Shown here in pieces: positions 36,949 to 47,000 of a stretch of 64,000 bases of DNA (the stretch's first letter is position 1; every line of letters starts with the position of its first letter). The notes under the pieces were generated by a model. That model searched no databases. It was not told the origin of the DNA and saw only the letters and a program-made list of their open reading frames with translations. Location: assembly GCF_009767915.1 (NCBI RefSeq), contig NZ_WSRP01000013.1, positions 1 through 64,000 on the forward strand. The letters are read 5' to 3'. The position numbers were made by a program, and so were the translations under genes. This stretch comes from Parasutterella muris. GTDB lineage: Bacteria > Pseudomonadota > Gammaproteobacteria > Burkholderiales > Burkholderiaceae_F.

Positions 36949-36973
36949 AAAAAGCCCGCGGTGGCGCGGGCTT
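36949..36973 (-). terminator. Rho-independent terminator of the TPM operon
   Basis: AAGCCCGCG-GTGG-CGCGGGCTT; on the minus strand a T run follows. It sits seven bases after the stop of the 167-residue gene. Confidence 0.85.
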
Positions 36974-36979
36974 GGATGA

Positions 36980-37483
36980 TTAAAGGACAACCGGCTCGTT
37001 TGGTACCGGGTTCTCAACGGGCTTATTTGGAAACGCCGGCGCAAGCAGTTTGGTGAGTTCTCTGAACGCGTCGCAGACGCCGCTTTCGAACCGGCCCTTG
37101 GAGAAACTTTCCTCGATTTCCTTGACGATCTCGTTTAGTTCGTTTTGCTTGACGACGCGTGCGGCCGCTCGGTCCAGATAAATCTCAATCGCGCGATCGC
37201 TGAGATTGAGATAAATCAGAATGCCGTTGTTCTCTTCCGTGTCCCAAACGCCGTACTGGCCGAAAAGCTCTTTTGCCCGATCGGCGTCTGTGATGTTTCT
37301 TCTCAGATCCTTAGAAGGAATGCTGCGTTCGATGATCAGGCGGAATTCCGCGCTGGTCCGGGTTTCGCATTCTTCAATGCAGCGGGACACCGCGTTCAGA
37401 GAAGACTGAGGAAAGGCCATGGTCACCGGGATTGGTGACATTACCCAATGTTTAAGTATTCTTCCGACTGACATTTTTACCAA
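36980..37483 (-). CDS. TPM-domain protein
   Basis: 167 residues. A TPM (DUF477) domain is indicated by IEECETRTSAEFRLIIERS, DRAKELFGQYGVWDTEENNGILIYLNLSDRAIEI and the C-terminal GRFESGVCDAFREL. No clear signal peptide. TPM proteins have phosphatase-like folds and are linked to envelope and photosystem assembly in other organisms; the role here is unknown. It overlaps the upstream TPM gene by seven bases. Confidence 0.88.
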   Translation of the reverse strand: MVKMSVGRILKHWVMSPIPVTMAFPQSSLNAVSRCIEECETRTSAEFRLIIERSIPSKDLRRNITDADRAKELFGQYGVWDTEENNGILIYLNLSDRAIEIYLDRAAARVVKQNELNEIVKEIEESFSKGRFESGVCDAFRELTKLLAPAFPNKPVENPVPNEPVVL

Positions 37484-38487
37484 CTCCCGCTTGCGCCGCC
37501 GCCGGCGGAATCTCCTCCGCCTCCGGAGCCGGCACCGCCGCCCATGCCTCCGATTCCGCCACCGTCACCGAAGCCTCCGCCGAATCCGCCGCCACCGCCG
37601 AATCCTCCAAAGCCGCCGAAACCGCCTCCATTATTTCGACTGCGATAACGTCGATCCTGAGAATACATGCGTGCAGTGCGCCGAGCGCCGGCCTCAAGAA
37701 CAGCACTCGGGATGCACATGGCAATGACGACCACCGCGAGCGCAATGATAATGCCCGCTGTGAGCGACTGCATGATGAAGGCTGAGAGTCCGCCGACTGC
37801 CAGACCGGCGATGGGCGCGGATTTGCGGCCCATTAGCTCTCTTAACATCATGGTGATCACAAAGCCGATGAAAATCACTGCGACCCAAGGCTGATCCCAA
37901 AGGGCTTCATCCGGATCGTAGATGTTCCAGTTGCCTTCATCAGAAGATTTTGCGTCGGGCGCCGGCAGATTGCCCGCCTCAATGCGCGCAAAGATTCTAT
38001 TGAGGCCCTGATTGATGCCCTGATAGTAATTATTGGTTTTGAAGGCCGGAAGGACCGCTTCGTTAAGGATGCGGGACGCGGTGACGTCCGGGATGATGCC
38101 TTCCAAGGCGCGCATCACGTCAATGCGAACTCTGTGATCATTAACAGCGACGACAAAGAGCAGTCCGTCACCGACATTTTTACGTCCGAGTTTCCATTGA
38201 TCCCCGACTCTGTGCGCGTAATCCTCAATCGGCTCTCCGTTTGTGGAGGGGACAATGATGACCGCGATCTGAGAGCCGACTTTGGATTCAAAGGAAGCGA
38301 GCTTTGCCTCGAGCGAGCGTTTCTGCTCCGGTGTCAGGATATTTGCCGTGTCAGTGACATAGGCAACATCCGGTACCGGAAGCAGATCGGCCGCGTTTGC
38401 TTCGCAGAAAAGCGCTGCGATGCTGACGATCAAAGCGGCTAGAAAACTAAGCCATTTACTTGGCCGGAGCAGGAGCAGTTGTTCCAC
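37477..38487 (-). CDS. Membrane TPM-domain protein with Gly-rich C-terminus (YgcG-like)
   Basis: 336 residues from a GTG at 38487, chosen because AGGTGG lies six bases upstream; the longer frame would overlap lemA by 71 bases. A signal peptide (LSFLAALIVSIAALFCEANA) is followed by the TPM domain (VTDTANILTPEQKRSLEAKL ... RVRIDVMRALEG), two or three transmembrane helices and a tail of Gly-Gly-Phe repeats ending GGGASGSW. TPM and LemA proteins commonly occur together. The overlap with the lemA 3' end is only 32 bases with this start. Confidence 0.85.
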   Translation of the reverse strand: MEQLLLLRPSKWLSFLAALIVSIAALFCEANAADLLPVPDVAYVTDTANILTPEQKRSLEAKLASFESKVGSQIAVIIVPSTNGEPIEDYAHRVGDQWKLGRKNVGDGLLFVVAVNDHRVRIDVMRALEGIIPDVTASRILNEAVLPAFKTNNYYQGINQGLNRIFARIEAGNLPAPDAKSSDEGNWNIYDPDEALWDQPWVAVIFIGFVITMMLRELMGRKSAPIAGLAVGGLSAFIMQSLTAGIIIALAVVVIAMCIPSAVLEAGARRTARMYSQDRRYRSRNNGGGFGGFGGFGGGGGFGGGFGDGGGIGGMGGGAGSGGGGDSAGGGASGSW

Positions 38488-39076
38488 CGAAGTCCACCTT
38501 TGGAGGAGTTGTGATAGCGGCTTCATCAGCTACCGTGTACTGAGCCTTAGGTTTGTAGCCGAGGATCCAGACCCAGACCATCTGCGGGAACTGACGGATA
38601 TAAGTGTTGTATTCCTGAACCGTCTTAATGTAGCGGTTGCGTGCAATCGCGATGCGGTTCTCGCATCCCTCAAGCTGAACTCTCAGCTCTTGGAAGGCGG
38701 CGTTGCTCTTGAGTTCAGGGTAGCGTTCTACCGTGACGAGCAAACGTGAGAGAGCGTTGCTTAATTCGCCCTGAGCCTGTGTAAATTTCTTGAACGCTTC
38801 GGGATTTTCCATCAATTCCGGAGTCGCCTGAATGGACGTGGCCTTAGCTCTGGCGTTGATGACGTCTGTCAGGGTGGATTTCTCGAAATCCGCTTCGCCC
38901 TTGACGGAGTTCACGACGTTAGGAATCAGGTCATTGCGGCGCTGATACTGATTCAGCACTTCGCTCCATGCTGCTTTAGTGGATTCGTCGAGCGTTTGGA
39001 TTTCGTTGTATCCGCAGCCCGTCAGCATGGTGGCAGTCATAAACATGCCTGCGACTAACATGAAAAATCGTTTCAT
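38456..39076 (-). CDS. LemA-family lipoprotein
   Basis: 206 residues from the ATG at 39076 (GAGG eight bases upstream). The lipobox is MLTGC. The mature part is the LemA four-helix fold: YNEIQTLDE, WSEVLNQYQRRNDLIPNVVN, VKGEADFEKSTL, RYPELKSNAAFQELRVQLEG and RNRYIKTVQEYNTYIRQFP. First gene of the lemA-TPM-TPM operon. Confidence 0.93.
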   Translation of the reverse strand: MKRFFMLVAGMFMTATMLTGCGYNEIQTLDESTKAAWSEVLNQYQRRNDLIPNVVNSVKGEADFEKSTLTDVINARAKATSIQATPELMENPEAFKKFTQAQGELSNALSRLLVTVERYPELKSNAAFQELRVQLEGCENRIAIARNRYIKTVQEYNTYIRQFPQMVWVWILGYKPKAQYTVADEAAITTPPKVDFGGTTAPAPAK

Positions 39077-39112
39077 AGAAGGCACCTCGTGTCTAAAGGT
39101 CTGATTAAAAGT

Positions 39113-39673
39113 TTAAGAAAAATAGGTCAGCAGCTGCTCGATCGGTTCCCTAGGCTGGGGAGTCGGAGCGTCTTTTTTAGGTGTACCGAGCATGATCCAG
39201 CAGGCGATGACTTCGTCTTTTCTGCAGAAGGCTCTAACCGCATCCGGGTATTTGGTGCTGGATCCGCTCACGATCTTGCCGCCGAATCCTTTGATTTCCA
39301 GCGCGGAAAGAAAATTAGAAACCGCAGCGCCAACGGTCATCCACTGTTCGTATTCCGGGACACGGGCGTTGTCGGTGCTGATTTTTGCGATAGCCGCGAC
39401 GACAGCGGGCGCTTTAGTCGCTTTGCTGCGTGCTTTTGCGGCTTCTTCGGCATCTGCACCCATGGAAAGCGCACCGCTTTCGAAGAAGTCCGCGAGCTTG
39501 GCGCGGTTTTCTATGATGACGAAACGCACCGGATGCAGTCTGCAGTGATCCGGTGCGGCAGAGGCCCACAGAGCGGCCTCTTCATAATCCTTTGCTGTGG
39601 GTACGGGTTCTGTTAGAAACTTTGCGCCCACGGAGTGTCGTGAGGCAAGCCTCTGAATGATTGAGCTAGGCAT
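39113..39673 (-). CDS. Nitroreductase-family protein
   Basis: 186 residues from the ATG at 39673; a TTG at 39688 is the alternative. An FMN-binding nitroreductase fold is indicated by SIIQRLASRHSVGAKF, APDHCRLHPVRFVII, EQWMTVGAAVSNFLSAL and the C-terminal GTPKKDAPTPQPR. It resembles the short YdjA type. Substrate unknown. Confidence 0.88.
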   Translation of the reverse strand: MPSSIIQRLASRHSVGAKFLTEPVPTAKDYEEAALWASAAPDHCRLHPVRFVIIENRAKLADFFESGALSMGADAEEAAKARSKATKAPAVVAAIAKISTDNARVPEYEQWMTVGAAVSNFLSALEIKGFGGKIVSGSSTKYPDAVRAFCRKDEVIACWIMLGTPKKDAPTPQPREPIEQLLTYFS

Positions 39674-39801
39674 TTTGCATTTTTCCAAATAATCGGGAGT
39701 AACTTTAAGCTTTGCCGATAATCATAATGGTTTCTACTTAATGTAGAAGCGTCCGAACTCAAATTGGAAAGTGTTTAGCAGAAAAGATCGAGCTGTATGG
39801 C

Positions 39802-40932
39802 TTAGAAAAGGCAAAACGCCAAAAATCCTAGAGACCATAAGAGAAAAGCCAGAGCAACCGGCGGAAAGATCTGCTGAATTAGACGGAATGCCGAGCATTT
39901 GAAGTACTTAGCGCAAACAATGAGGCACAAATGAGCGGGAGTTAAGTATTGGATAAAGAATCCCAGCGCTAACAGCCAGCACACTAAGTTGAACTGGTTT
40001 CCGGTTAAGCCGACGATCAGAGGCATGACAATCGCAACATACGCTTGGCTTATCCCTGTTATATAAGCCAAAAAGACAGTAACAAGAGAAAATGTGAGGA
40101 CTGTAGGAACACCGCTCGAATATATGAAGTTTGTCAGTAGCTGATTGATCCCAAGCGAGTTGATAACAGCAGCAAATATTAGGATGAACGCGACCTCAGA
40201 GAGTAGAAAAAGGTTATCTTTGCTTGGCTTGAAAGCTTCCCAAACGGTCTGAGGTGAAACCAATGCCAGCGTAAAAATTACGGTTGCCAGCCAGAAGAAG
40301 ATTTTTATATCCAAGAGAAAAAAGATCAGAGTTTCAATGAAGATTGAAACGAATACGAGGATTATTTTCAAGCTCATCGAGCTTTTGATTGAGTGGCCGG
40401 TTTCTTTTGAATATTTCTTAGAACTCGGAATCAGAAACTTCCAGCCCAATAGGAAAGTAAGCAAAGTGAGCGGAAGCAAAGTTAGACTGACAAACCACAA
40501 AGAAGTGTTTGTAATGGCGCAGGCCAAGACGGTTCCCGTGATCAGCGGGTTGCTGTATACGTGGAAGTGCCTGAAAAAATAGTTAATCGCGGCGAGCTGA
40601 CAGCCTGAGAGTTTTTTCCCAGCTGAAGACGGAAACATGGAGCAGGCAAAATGCGCGCCGCCTATAGACGGAATCAAACCGATTAGCCCGGGGATGAACG
40701 CATAGGACAGACGAGTTAAATTCCGATCCGCCAGATAGTTTTCGATCGACGAGATCACGCTTAGTCGATCAAGAATTCGCTCCAAGACAGATACCAAATA
40801 GAGGATTAGAAGAGGAGCAAAAAAGTAATCGAAGGTGCCTAAGCGGTTGAATGTGTCATGAACTGTTCGACTATTACCAAAAAAGACTAGCAGTGCTAAT
40901 GACGCAGCTAAGAAAAACCTTCCTATCGTCAT
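39802..40932 (-). CDS. DUF401-family integral membrane protein, probable anion transporter
   Basis: 376 residues with about nine to ten hydrophobic helices. Signatures include FIPGLIGLIPSIGGAHFACSM and AINYFFRHFHVYSNPLI, typical of DUF401 proteins, which belong to the ion-transporter superfamily. It is the first gene beyond the RpiR regulator on the same strand. Next to a reductase gene for an organic acid, it may import the substrate or export the product; this is inference from context. Confidence 0.8.
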   Translation of the reverse strand: MTIGRFFLAASLALLVFFGNSRTVHDTFNRLGTFDYFFAPLLILYLVSVLERILDRLSVISSIENYLADRNLTRLSYAFIPGLIGLIPSIGGAHFACSMFPSSAGKKLSGCQLAAINYFFRHFHVYSNPLITGTVLACAITNTSLWFVSLTLLPLTLLTFLLGWKFLIPSSKKYSKETGHSIKSSMSLKIILVFVSIFIETLIFFLLDIKIFFWLATVIFTLALVSPQTVWEAFKPSKDNLFLLSEVAFILIFAAVINSLGINQLLTNFIYSSGVPTVLTFSLVTVFLAYITGISQAYVAIVMPLIVGLTGNQFNLVCWLLALGFFIQYLTPAHLCLIVCAKYFKCSAFRLIQQIFPPVALAFLLWSLGFLAFCLF

Positions 40933-40962
40933 AGTCTCTCCTTGGTTCTTTATCGCTTGAAT

Positions 40963-41880
40963 TTATTCGGCGAACCGGCAGATTTGAAGGAAAGCTCCGT
41001 CCTGCTCGTTAAATTCATTGAATTCTTTTAATCGTTTTCTCGCGACAGGCTCATCGAGCTTGTAGATTTCATAGGCGAGGGCGTCAGTCAGTGCGAGCAT
41101 GGGAGACATGATGTCCAAGAACCCCTGAAAAAGAAGAGGTGTCAGCAGGGACACTTCAGCAAGACTGATTTCGTCAAAAGTTCTGTAGTCGGAGACGACA
41201 ATGATCTTGACGCCTTTTCTTGCCAAGAGTCTTATCAGCTTCAGCGTTGACCGCGGATAGTGAATCACTGTAAAAATTAAAGCGGCGTCTTCCTCAGAAA
41301 GATCGTTGATTGCGGAAAAGGCATCAAATTCATCAGTTCCCTGAATGTAGCGAACATCTTTATGAACCTTACCGAGGACATACGAAGCATGAACCGCAAC
41401 GCCGAAGCTCGCCTTATGGCCAACGGTGACAATTTTGCGGGCCCTGTACAGCGTATTGGCGGCCTTTAAAAAATTTTCATTGTCCAATTCTTCGGAGAAA
41501 GTTTTTAAAGCTTTCATCGACTGTCTGATGGTTGCTGACAGAGTATCGTCTTTGTCAGAAGCTTCAACCGCTAGAAATTCATGTTTTCCAATTGAACCCT
41601 GAGCGATTTGCTGAAGCTCTTTCTGCAGGGCAGGGAACCCGCTGAACCCCATCGCAGTTGCGAATCTCACAACTGTTGCCGAACTGACTCCGGCTCTTTC
41701 TGCAAGTTCTGAAGCGTTAAGGAAAGCCGCTTCCAGATGGTTATGCAGAAGAAAATTTGCGATTCTTCTGTGCTGACGAGATAGCTGCTGAGCTTTTACT
41801 TCTAAAAGCTTTAAAAAATTTGGAACATTGGCTAATTCAGTTTGCTGCATCATTCGTTTCTTCTGAAATTTAGATTTCAT
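40963..41880 (-). CDS. RpiR-family transcriptional regulator
   Basis: 305 residues from the ATG at 41880; a TTG at 41892 is possible. The N-terminal HTH_6 domain (RIANFLLHNHLEAAFLNASE, then RAGVSSATVVRFATAMGFSG) is followed by a SIS sugar-phosphate-type domain (KIVTVGHKASFGVAVHASYV, ALIFTVIHYPRSTLKLIRLL). It is divergent from the flavoprotein gene at 42016, with about 135 bases between them, and is probably its regulator and that of the DUF401 gene. Confidence 0.92.
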   Translation of the reverse strand: MKSKFQKKRMMQQTELANVPNFLKLLEVKAQQLSRQHRRIANFLLHNHLEAAFLNASELAERAGVSSATVVRFATAMGFSGFPALQKELQQIAQGSIGKHEFLAVEASDKDDTLSATIRQSMKALKTFSEELDNENFLKAANTLYRARKIVTVGHKASFGVAVHASYVLGKVHKDVRYIQGTDEFDAFSAINDLSEEDAALIFTVIHYPRSTLKLIRLLARKGVKIIVVSDYRTFDEISLAEVSLLTPLLFQGFLDIMSPMLALTDALAYEIYKLDEPVARKRLKEFNEFNEQDGAFLQICRFAE

Positions 41881-41892
41881 TTTAATCAACAA

Positions 41893-42015
41893 TTCATTCT
41901 CTGTATTGTGAAAAATTGGAATTATTAGCTAGTAAAACTACTAATTTTGAAAAATTTATTGCGTAATTAAAATTTCATTCAGTTTCATTTGAAATAAAAA
42001 TTGCAAGGAGAACTT
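41893..42015. promoter_or_regulatory. Divergent promoter region with TGAAA/TTTCA half-sites
   Basis: Very AT-rich. It contains several TGAAA and TTTCA half-sites, including TTTCATTTGAAA near 41983 and a wider pair TGAAAAATTTA ... TAAAATTTCA. Sites of this form are known for RpiR-family regulators. The right end has AAGGAG for the flavoprotein. Confidence 0.45.
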
Positions 42016-43473
42016 ATGCAGCGACGCAATTTATTTAAGCTTGGGCTCGGTTCTTTAGGAATCATGAGTACCGCAGAGCTGGTTCACGCACAGGAACCGT
42101 CTGAATCCAAGACGAACAAGTTTGACTTTATCGTGATAGGCGCCGGCGCGGCCGGTATGGCGGCAGCCATAGAAGCAAGATCATTAGGAGCTTCTGTCGC
42201 AGTTCTTGAAAAGGCGCTTCGTCCTGACGGCAACACGTTTTATGCTTCCGGACGTCTGTGCGGCGTAGGAAGCCGCTATCAAAAAGAGACCGGGGACACT
42301 CTCGAGAAATTTGTCAATGATGCTTGGCACGAAACACAAGGGGTTGGAGATAAAAAAGTGATCGAGGCTTTTGCCAAGGAATCCGGCCCAAGTATTGACT
42401 GGCTTATCGACATGGGCGTTCCTCTGACGCTGAAAAAGGGGTTGCCGGCGCCAAATTTGTCCAGAGCTTTCTTTATGACCACAGACGGAACTACCGGCGG
42501 ATCTATTCTGATGAGAAGGCTTCTTAAGAAAGCAAAGGACGACGGAGTCAAACTTTTTGTGAACACGAAAGCCTTTGAACTTATCACAAATCCGGATGGG
42601 GATGTCATTGGCGTCAAGGCGAAAACACCTGAAGGAGTCAAGTCGTTTATGGCTGCCAAGGGCGTGATTATCGCGACCGGAGGATTCTCGGCTAATGAAG
42701 AAATGCGCGTGATGTACATGGGTCCGTGGGCTGCAAGACTGAACTTGAGAGGCTCCATGAGGAACACCGGCGAAAATATTCTTATGACCAGACCGCTTGG
42801 CGCAAAACTTGTAAACATGACAGAGTTTTACGCTGGTCCGATTGTTCCTGAAACGCATGCAAATCCGGCTCGTGTCAGCAACTCCGCATACGGAATGATT
42901 GTTGGCAAAGACGGCAAGCGCTGTGTAGATGAAAGCTTGGGGCAGGCCATACGCTCTAAGCTTCTGCCGCAGGTAACTCCTGATAATCGGACGTTCATCA
43001 TTTGCGACATCAAGACAAACGATGAAGACAATATCCTTACCAAACTCTTAGACCGCTTCAAGAGATTGAACAGCCCTGTTTACGAGGCCAACACTATCGC
43101 TGAATTAGCTAAGAAAGCCGGCATTAATGAGAAAAATCTTGTTGCCAGCGTAAAAGAGTTCAACGAGGCAATCGCTAAAAATAAAGGTTCTGAACTGGAA
43201 CCCCCTCACAACAGAAAGAAACCGCACCCTGTTTCTACCGCGCCGTTTTATGCCATTCCGATGAGCGGCGGTATTGCGGCTACTTTTGGGGGACCGAAGA
43301 TCAATGAGCATGCGCAGGTTGTTGATTTGGATGATGTTCCGATTAAAGGACTTTACGCAGCCGGTAATGCTGCAGGCGGCCTCTGGTATGCGGAAGACAT
43401 TCCGGGCTGCCAAATTACGAGCGGCGTGGCGATGGGAAGAATCGCCGCAAGACATGCAATCACAGGCAAATAA
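42016..43473 (+). CDS. Tat-exported FAD_binding_2 oxidoreductase, TcuA/KstD-like subgroup
   Basis: 485 residues from the ATG at 42016, which follows AAGGAG. The signal MQRRNLFKLGLGSLGIMSTA is twin-arginine-like, cleaved near VHAQ. The FAD motif GAGAAGMAAAIEA lies near residue 42. It lacks the HHTMGG/NRLGGNA signatures of fumarate reductases and instead has ATFGGPKINEHAQV and AEDIPGCQITSGVAMGR, closer to tricarballylate dehydrogenase and ketosteroid dehydrogenase types. The cytochrome encoded ten bases later is its likely electron partner, so it may reduce or oxidise an organic acid in the periplasm. Confidence 0.85.
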   Translation: MQRRNLFKLGLGSLGIMSTAELVHAQEPSESKTNKFDFIVIGAGAAGMAAAIEARSLGASVAVLEKALRPDGNTFYASGRLCGVGSRYQKETGDTLEKFVNDAWHETQGVGDKKVIEAFAKESGPSIDWLIDMGVPLTLKKGLPAPNLSRAFFMTTDGTTGGSILMRRLLKKAKDDGVKLFVNTKAFELITNPDGDVIGVKAKTPEGVKSFMAAKGVIIATGGFSANEEMRVMYMGPWAARLNLRGSMRNTGENILMTRPLGAKLVNMTEFYAGPIVPETHANPARVSNSAYGMIVGKDGKRCVDESLGQAIRSKLLPQVTPDNRTFIICDIKTNDEDNILTKLLDRFKRLNSPVYEANTIAELAKKAGINEKNLVASVKEFNEAIAKNKGSELEPPHNRKKPHPVSTAPFYAIPMSGGIAATFGGPKINEHAQVVDLDDVPIKGLYAAGNAAGGLWYAEDIPGCQITSGVAMGRIAARHAITGK

Positions 43474-43483
43474 GGAGAATGAA

Positions 43484-43828
43484 ATGAAACATAAGTTGTT
43501 AGCCTCTATTTTTGCGGGTTTCTTAGCCTTATTTTCGGTTTCGGTGTTTGCTCAGAACGCCGCTCCTTTAGCGGACAGACATGTTCAGAAGGGACAGAAC
43601 TGTGCGGCTTGTCATTCGGAGAATCCCCCTGCAAAGGCGGTTCCGACTGAAAAATGTCAAAGCTGCCATGGCGGATTTGAGGCTATGAAAGAAAAGACTA
43701 AGGATCTCAAGCCTAATCCTCACTATACGCATATGGGCGATCAGCCTTGCGAAGAGTGTCATAAGGGCCATCAACCGTCAGTTAACATGTGTTCTCAATG
43801 TCACAAAATTGAACTGAAGGTAAAGTAG
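43484..43828 (+). CDS. Periplasmic small tetraheme cytochrome c
   Basis: 114 residues from the ATG at 43484 (AAGGAG upstream; longer frames run through the flavoprotein gene). The Sec signal is MKHKLLASIFAGFLALFSVS. Four heme motifs: CAACH, CQSCH, CEECH and CSQCH, with histidines at DRHVQKG and NPHYTHMG. It corresponds to the protein at 7138-7485 (shared LADRHVQKG / ADRHVAKG start and a C-terminal KVK). A terminator follows. Confidence 0.93.
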   Translation: MKHKLLASIFAGFLALFSVSVFAQNAAPLADRHVQKGQNCAACHSENPPAKAVPTEKCQSCHGGFEAMKEKTKDLKPNPHYTHMGDQPCEECHKGHQPSVNMCSQCHKIELKVK

Positions 43829-43847
43829 TCTGATTGTGACGGGCATG

Positions 43848-43878
43848 AGGAGACCTTATGGTCTCCTTTATTTGTTTT
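43848..43878 (+). terminator. Rho-independent terminator
   Basis: AGGAGACC-TTAT-GGTCTCCT followed by TTATTTGTTTT, 20 bases after the cytochrome stop. Confidence 0.9.
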
Positions 43879-44098
43879 GGGATTAAACAGCCGTTTGATG
43901 AAGTGCCTGTGATGTGGATATGAATAAGGAGAGCTGGTTAATAGAAATGAACGAGAAATTCGTTTCAAATCGTCGTCACTACAGCTATACCCCACGTTCT
44001 TGGGAAAAGTGTTACCGAGTAGGTAATTTCCACCTAACGCGAATAAATAACCTCCCGTATTATTAAAGGTTTTCAAAAGTTCCCGGAAAGAATCAGAC

Positions 44099-47000
44099 GT
44101 GAGAGAAACTTTTAACTTCGATAAAAAAGACAGAGAACTGCTCAGACGCATCAACGAGGTGATTGACCACGGCCCCGCGACATCCGAAGAGCAGGAGGCC
44201 TTTAATACCAGTCTGCATCCGCACGGTATCCAGAATATGGTCACCACCCATGAAGTTCGCATGGCAATGGCCGTCATTAACCTTCTGCAGAGACTGAACA
44301 GCATCGAAGGAATGAATGAGCGACTGTCCGCGCTTAAAACACTTCATGAAGAAGTGCTTTACAGCGCTCAGACGCCCTTTAAGTTCAATACCGCCCGCGT
44401 GCTGATTCAGATCATGAAGGACATTGTCCGCTCTCGCGGCAATGAAGAAGAGCAGCTTCGTCTGATTCACGACTTCCAAAAGGTTGCCGCAGGCAACCCT
44501 CGTATCGTCCGTTCCTTCCTCACGAAATACTATCTTCTGGAGATGCCGGAGGAGTGGAATCAGAAGACCATGGATGACCATGTTCATGATTCAAATACCA
44601 TGGGCCGCAAGAACCCGACTTACCTGGTGATGGATGCTCGTGTAAAGGGCATCCGACGCCTGTCTGTCGTGTACTACAACTATGTAGATCCGCACGCCGT
44701 TTACGAGTTGTTTGAGGCGGCGCGCATCATGGAAATTTCCGTCCGCTTAGGCATTAAATACAAAGCCAAGTTTGACGATCGATACGTAGAGATTCTCTGG
44801 ACGCCCAGAGGGTTTACCGATACGAAGAGCGTGATGGACTTCCTGCAGAAGCCGGATGTTGTTCGTTTAATGGCTCAGGGCCGTAAGGTAGAACTTTGGG
44901 CGCGTGAGCGAGTCCTTGAGACGCTTGCTGCCTTTAACGAGAAGCACGCCCGGGCAATCGAAAAAGAATACGGCCTGAAACTGCCGAAACTTTCTGAAGA
45001 GCAGTTCAGAGCATTCATCGGAACCGGACAAACCTCCTTAGTTCGTTTGGCTGAATTTACGCATAAGTCCATTCTTCCGGCTCTTGAAGCGAGAGCGGAG
45101 GAAATCCGAGAGGCATTAGGCACCGCGGCCGAAAACGAAAAAGCCGATTTGAACGCTTCCTTGGCAAAGCTTGATGAGCTCACGTCCGCACATCTGTATC
45201 AGAACTATCTGAGACCAAGCCGCAACTCCGAGATTAAGTCGCTGAGCCTTCCTCAGGATGACGATCGTCCGGAGCTTCTGAATATTGATATCGCGTCTTT
45301 GCTTTCCATGCTCAAGTCTGTGCGTGCGAATTCGCGCGCCACTTTGCTGACAAGTCGGCTGAGCGCTGTCGATGTGCTGGAACTTCTGTGGGATACGGAA
45401 GGCGCTATTTCGCACTTGGAAGTCTTCAACATGAAGGAGTGGAAGCTTGGGTCACAGGAGAATATTCAGGAGATCAATGATCTGCAGCACGCGATCAATG
45501 AAAGAAACGTCATCAAGCTTAAACGTCTGATTTCTTCGATGCTCGCGCTTCCGCAGGTGCAGGAGCATCCGCAGAAGAAGGCGGTATTTACCGAGATTCT
45601 GGAAAACATTCCATTGCTCTTGAGTTTCTACCGCCGCCAGCCCCTTGGAAGTCGATTCGGTACGGACTCCACGACGCTCTTGGGTTCGCATTTTGGCATG
45701 GGGCTTGCCGTGCCGGAAACGCTTCCTGCGAGCGCGCAGAAAATGATCGGTAAAAAATCCCGATTCAGCCCGTTCAGCCTGCCGCTTAAAGTGCCGGTTA
45801 AATGCGTGGATGTGTACTCGGAAAACGAGCACTCGCCCGGCTGGATTAAATGGCTCAAAGAAAAGACCGGATGCTCCAAACTCGGCAGAAAACACGAACG
45901 AGTCTGGGAAGCCGGCTACGCGCATGCCGCTCTCACGGATAAAGGAAACATCATTACGTTGGGCGGTGAGACGCCTGCGGATTCCAACGGTTTTGTTCAT
46001 AAGCAGAGCGAAGAAAAAAACGGTAAGAAGCAGGGCTTTGCGTACACCAATACCACGCTTTTAAACATCCTGAAGGTTTCCATCGGTTTTGTTCCGGCGT
46101 TCTTCACGTTCATGATGACGCAGAACTGGTGGGTGCTTGCTTGGTTCGGCGCGCTGATTTGGTTCAGTATCACCGGTGTCCGTAACATTATTCAGGCGCT
46201 GATCGCGGCGGGCGGATTCCGTCAGGGTATGCGCATTAATTGGACTCAGGTTGTGAACTGGTCCCGCGTGAGTGATTCGCTTATGTACACAGGCATGTCG
46301 GTCGTGCTGCTGGAAGGCTTTACGCGCAACATCCTGCTCGGTCATTGGCTCGGCATCACTGTAGATAAAGCGCCGCTTCTGGTGTTCTCGATCATCGCGC
46401 TTGCGAACGGCTTGTATATCTCTTCGCACAATATCTTCCGAGGCTTTCCGAAGACCGCGGTCGTTGGAAATCTCTTCCGAAGCGTGCTCGCGATTCCGGT
46501 GGCGATGGTCTACAACTTTGTACTGGCAATGATCATTCCGATTCTGACGGGCGGTCCCGCAGCGGCGGTTCTAGTGCCTGCGGCCGCGATTGTTTCCAAG
46601 TTTGCTTCTGACACCGTTGCGGGCGTGATCGAAAGTGTCGCGGATCGTCAGAACAACTATCGTCTGCGTACCTCAGACTTTAAGATGGGCGTCAAAGGCC
46701 TGTTTGACTGCTTCACCAAGCTTGAACTTGCGTTCCCGAAGAACGACATTCTCTCGCTCCTTTCTAATCCTTCCGAATTCATCAACATGATTTCGATGAA
46801 GTCGAAGGCGATGGAGATTCAGTGCATTGTGATTTCGCTAGACCTGATGTACATCTGGTACTACCAGCCCTGCGCAAGATACGCCTTCATGTCCGAACTT
46901 CGCAAGATGAGTGCGGAAGAAAGACTGGTGTTTGTACGCTTCCAGCAGACGCTGTCTCAGTACCAGGAGGTATCTCGTCTCTTCCTGGACGGAATGCTCG

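Noticed and set aside
37477..37640. Gly-rich repeats as a CRISPR or tandem DNA repeat
   Set aside because: Periodicity is imperfect and fully explained by the Gly-Gly-Phe codons of the TPM protein tail.
37419..37727. 102-codon Arg-rich plus-strand frame
   Set aside because: Antisense of the Gly-rich tail; arginine richness is an artefact of complementary glycine codons.
45452..46000. 182-codon minus-strand frame inside the 1026-residue gene
   Set aside because: Shadow frame; the plus-strand gene has consistent codon use and membrane helices.
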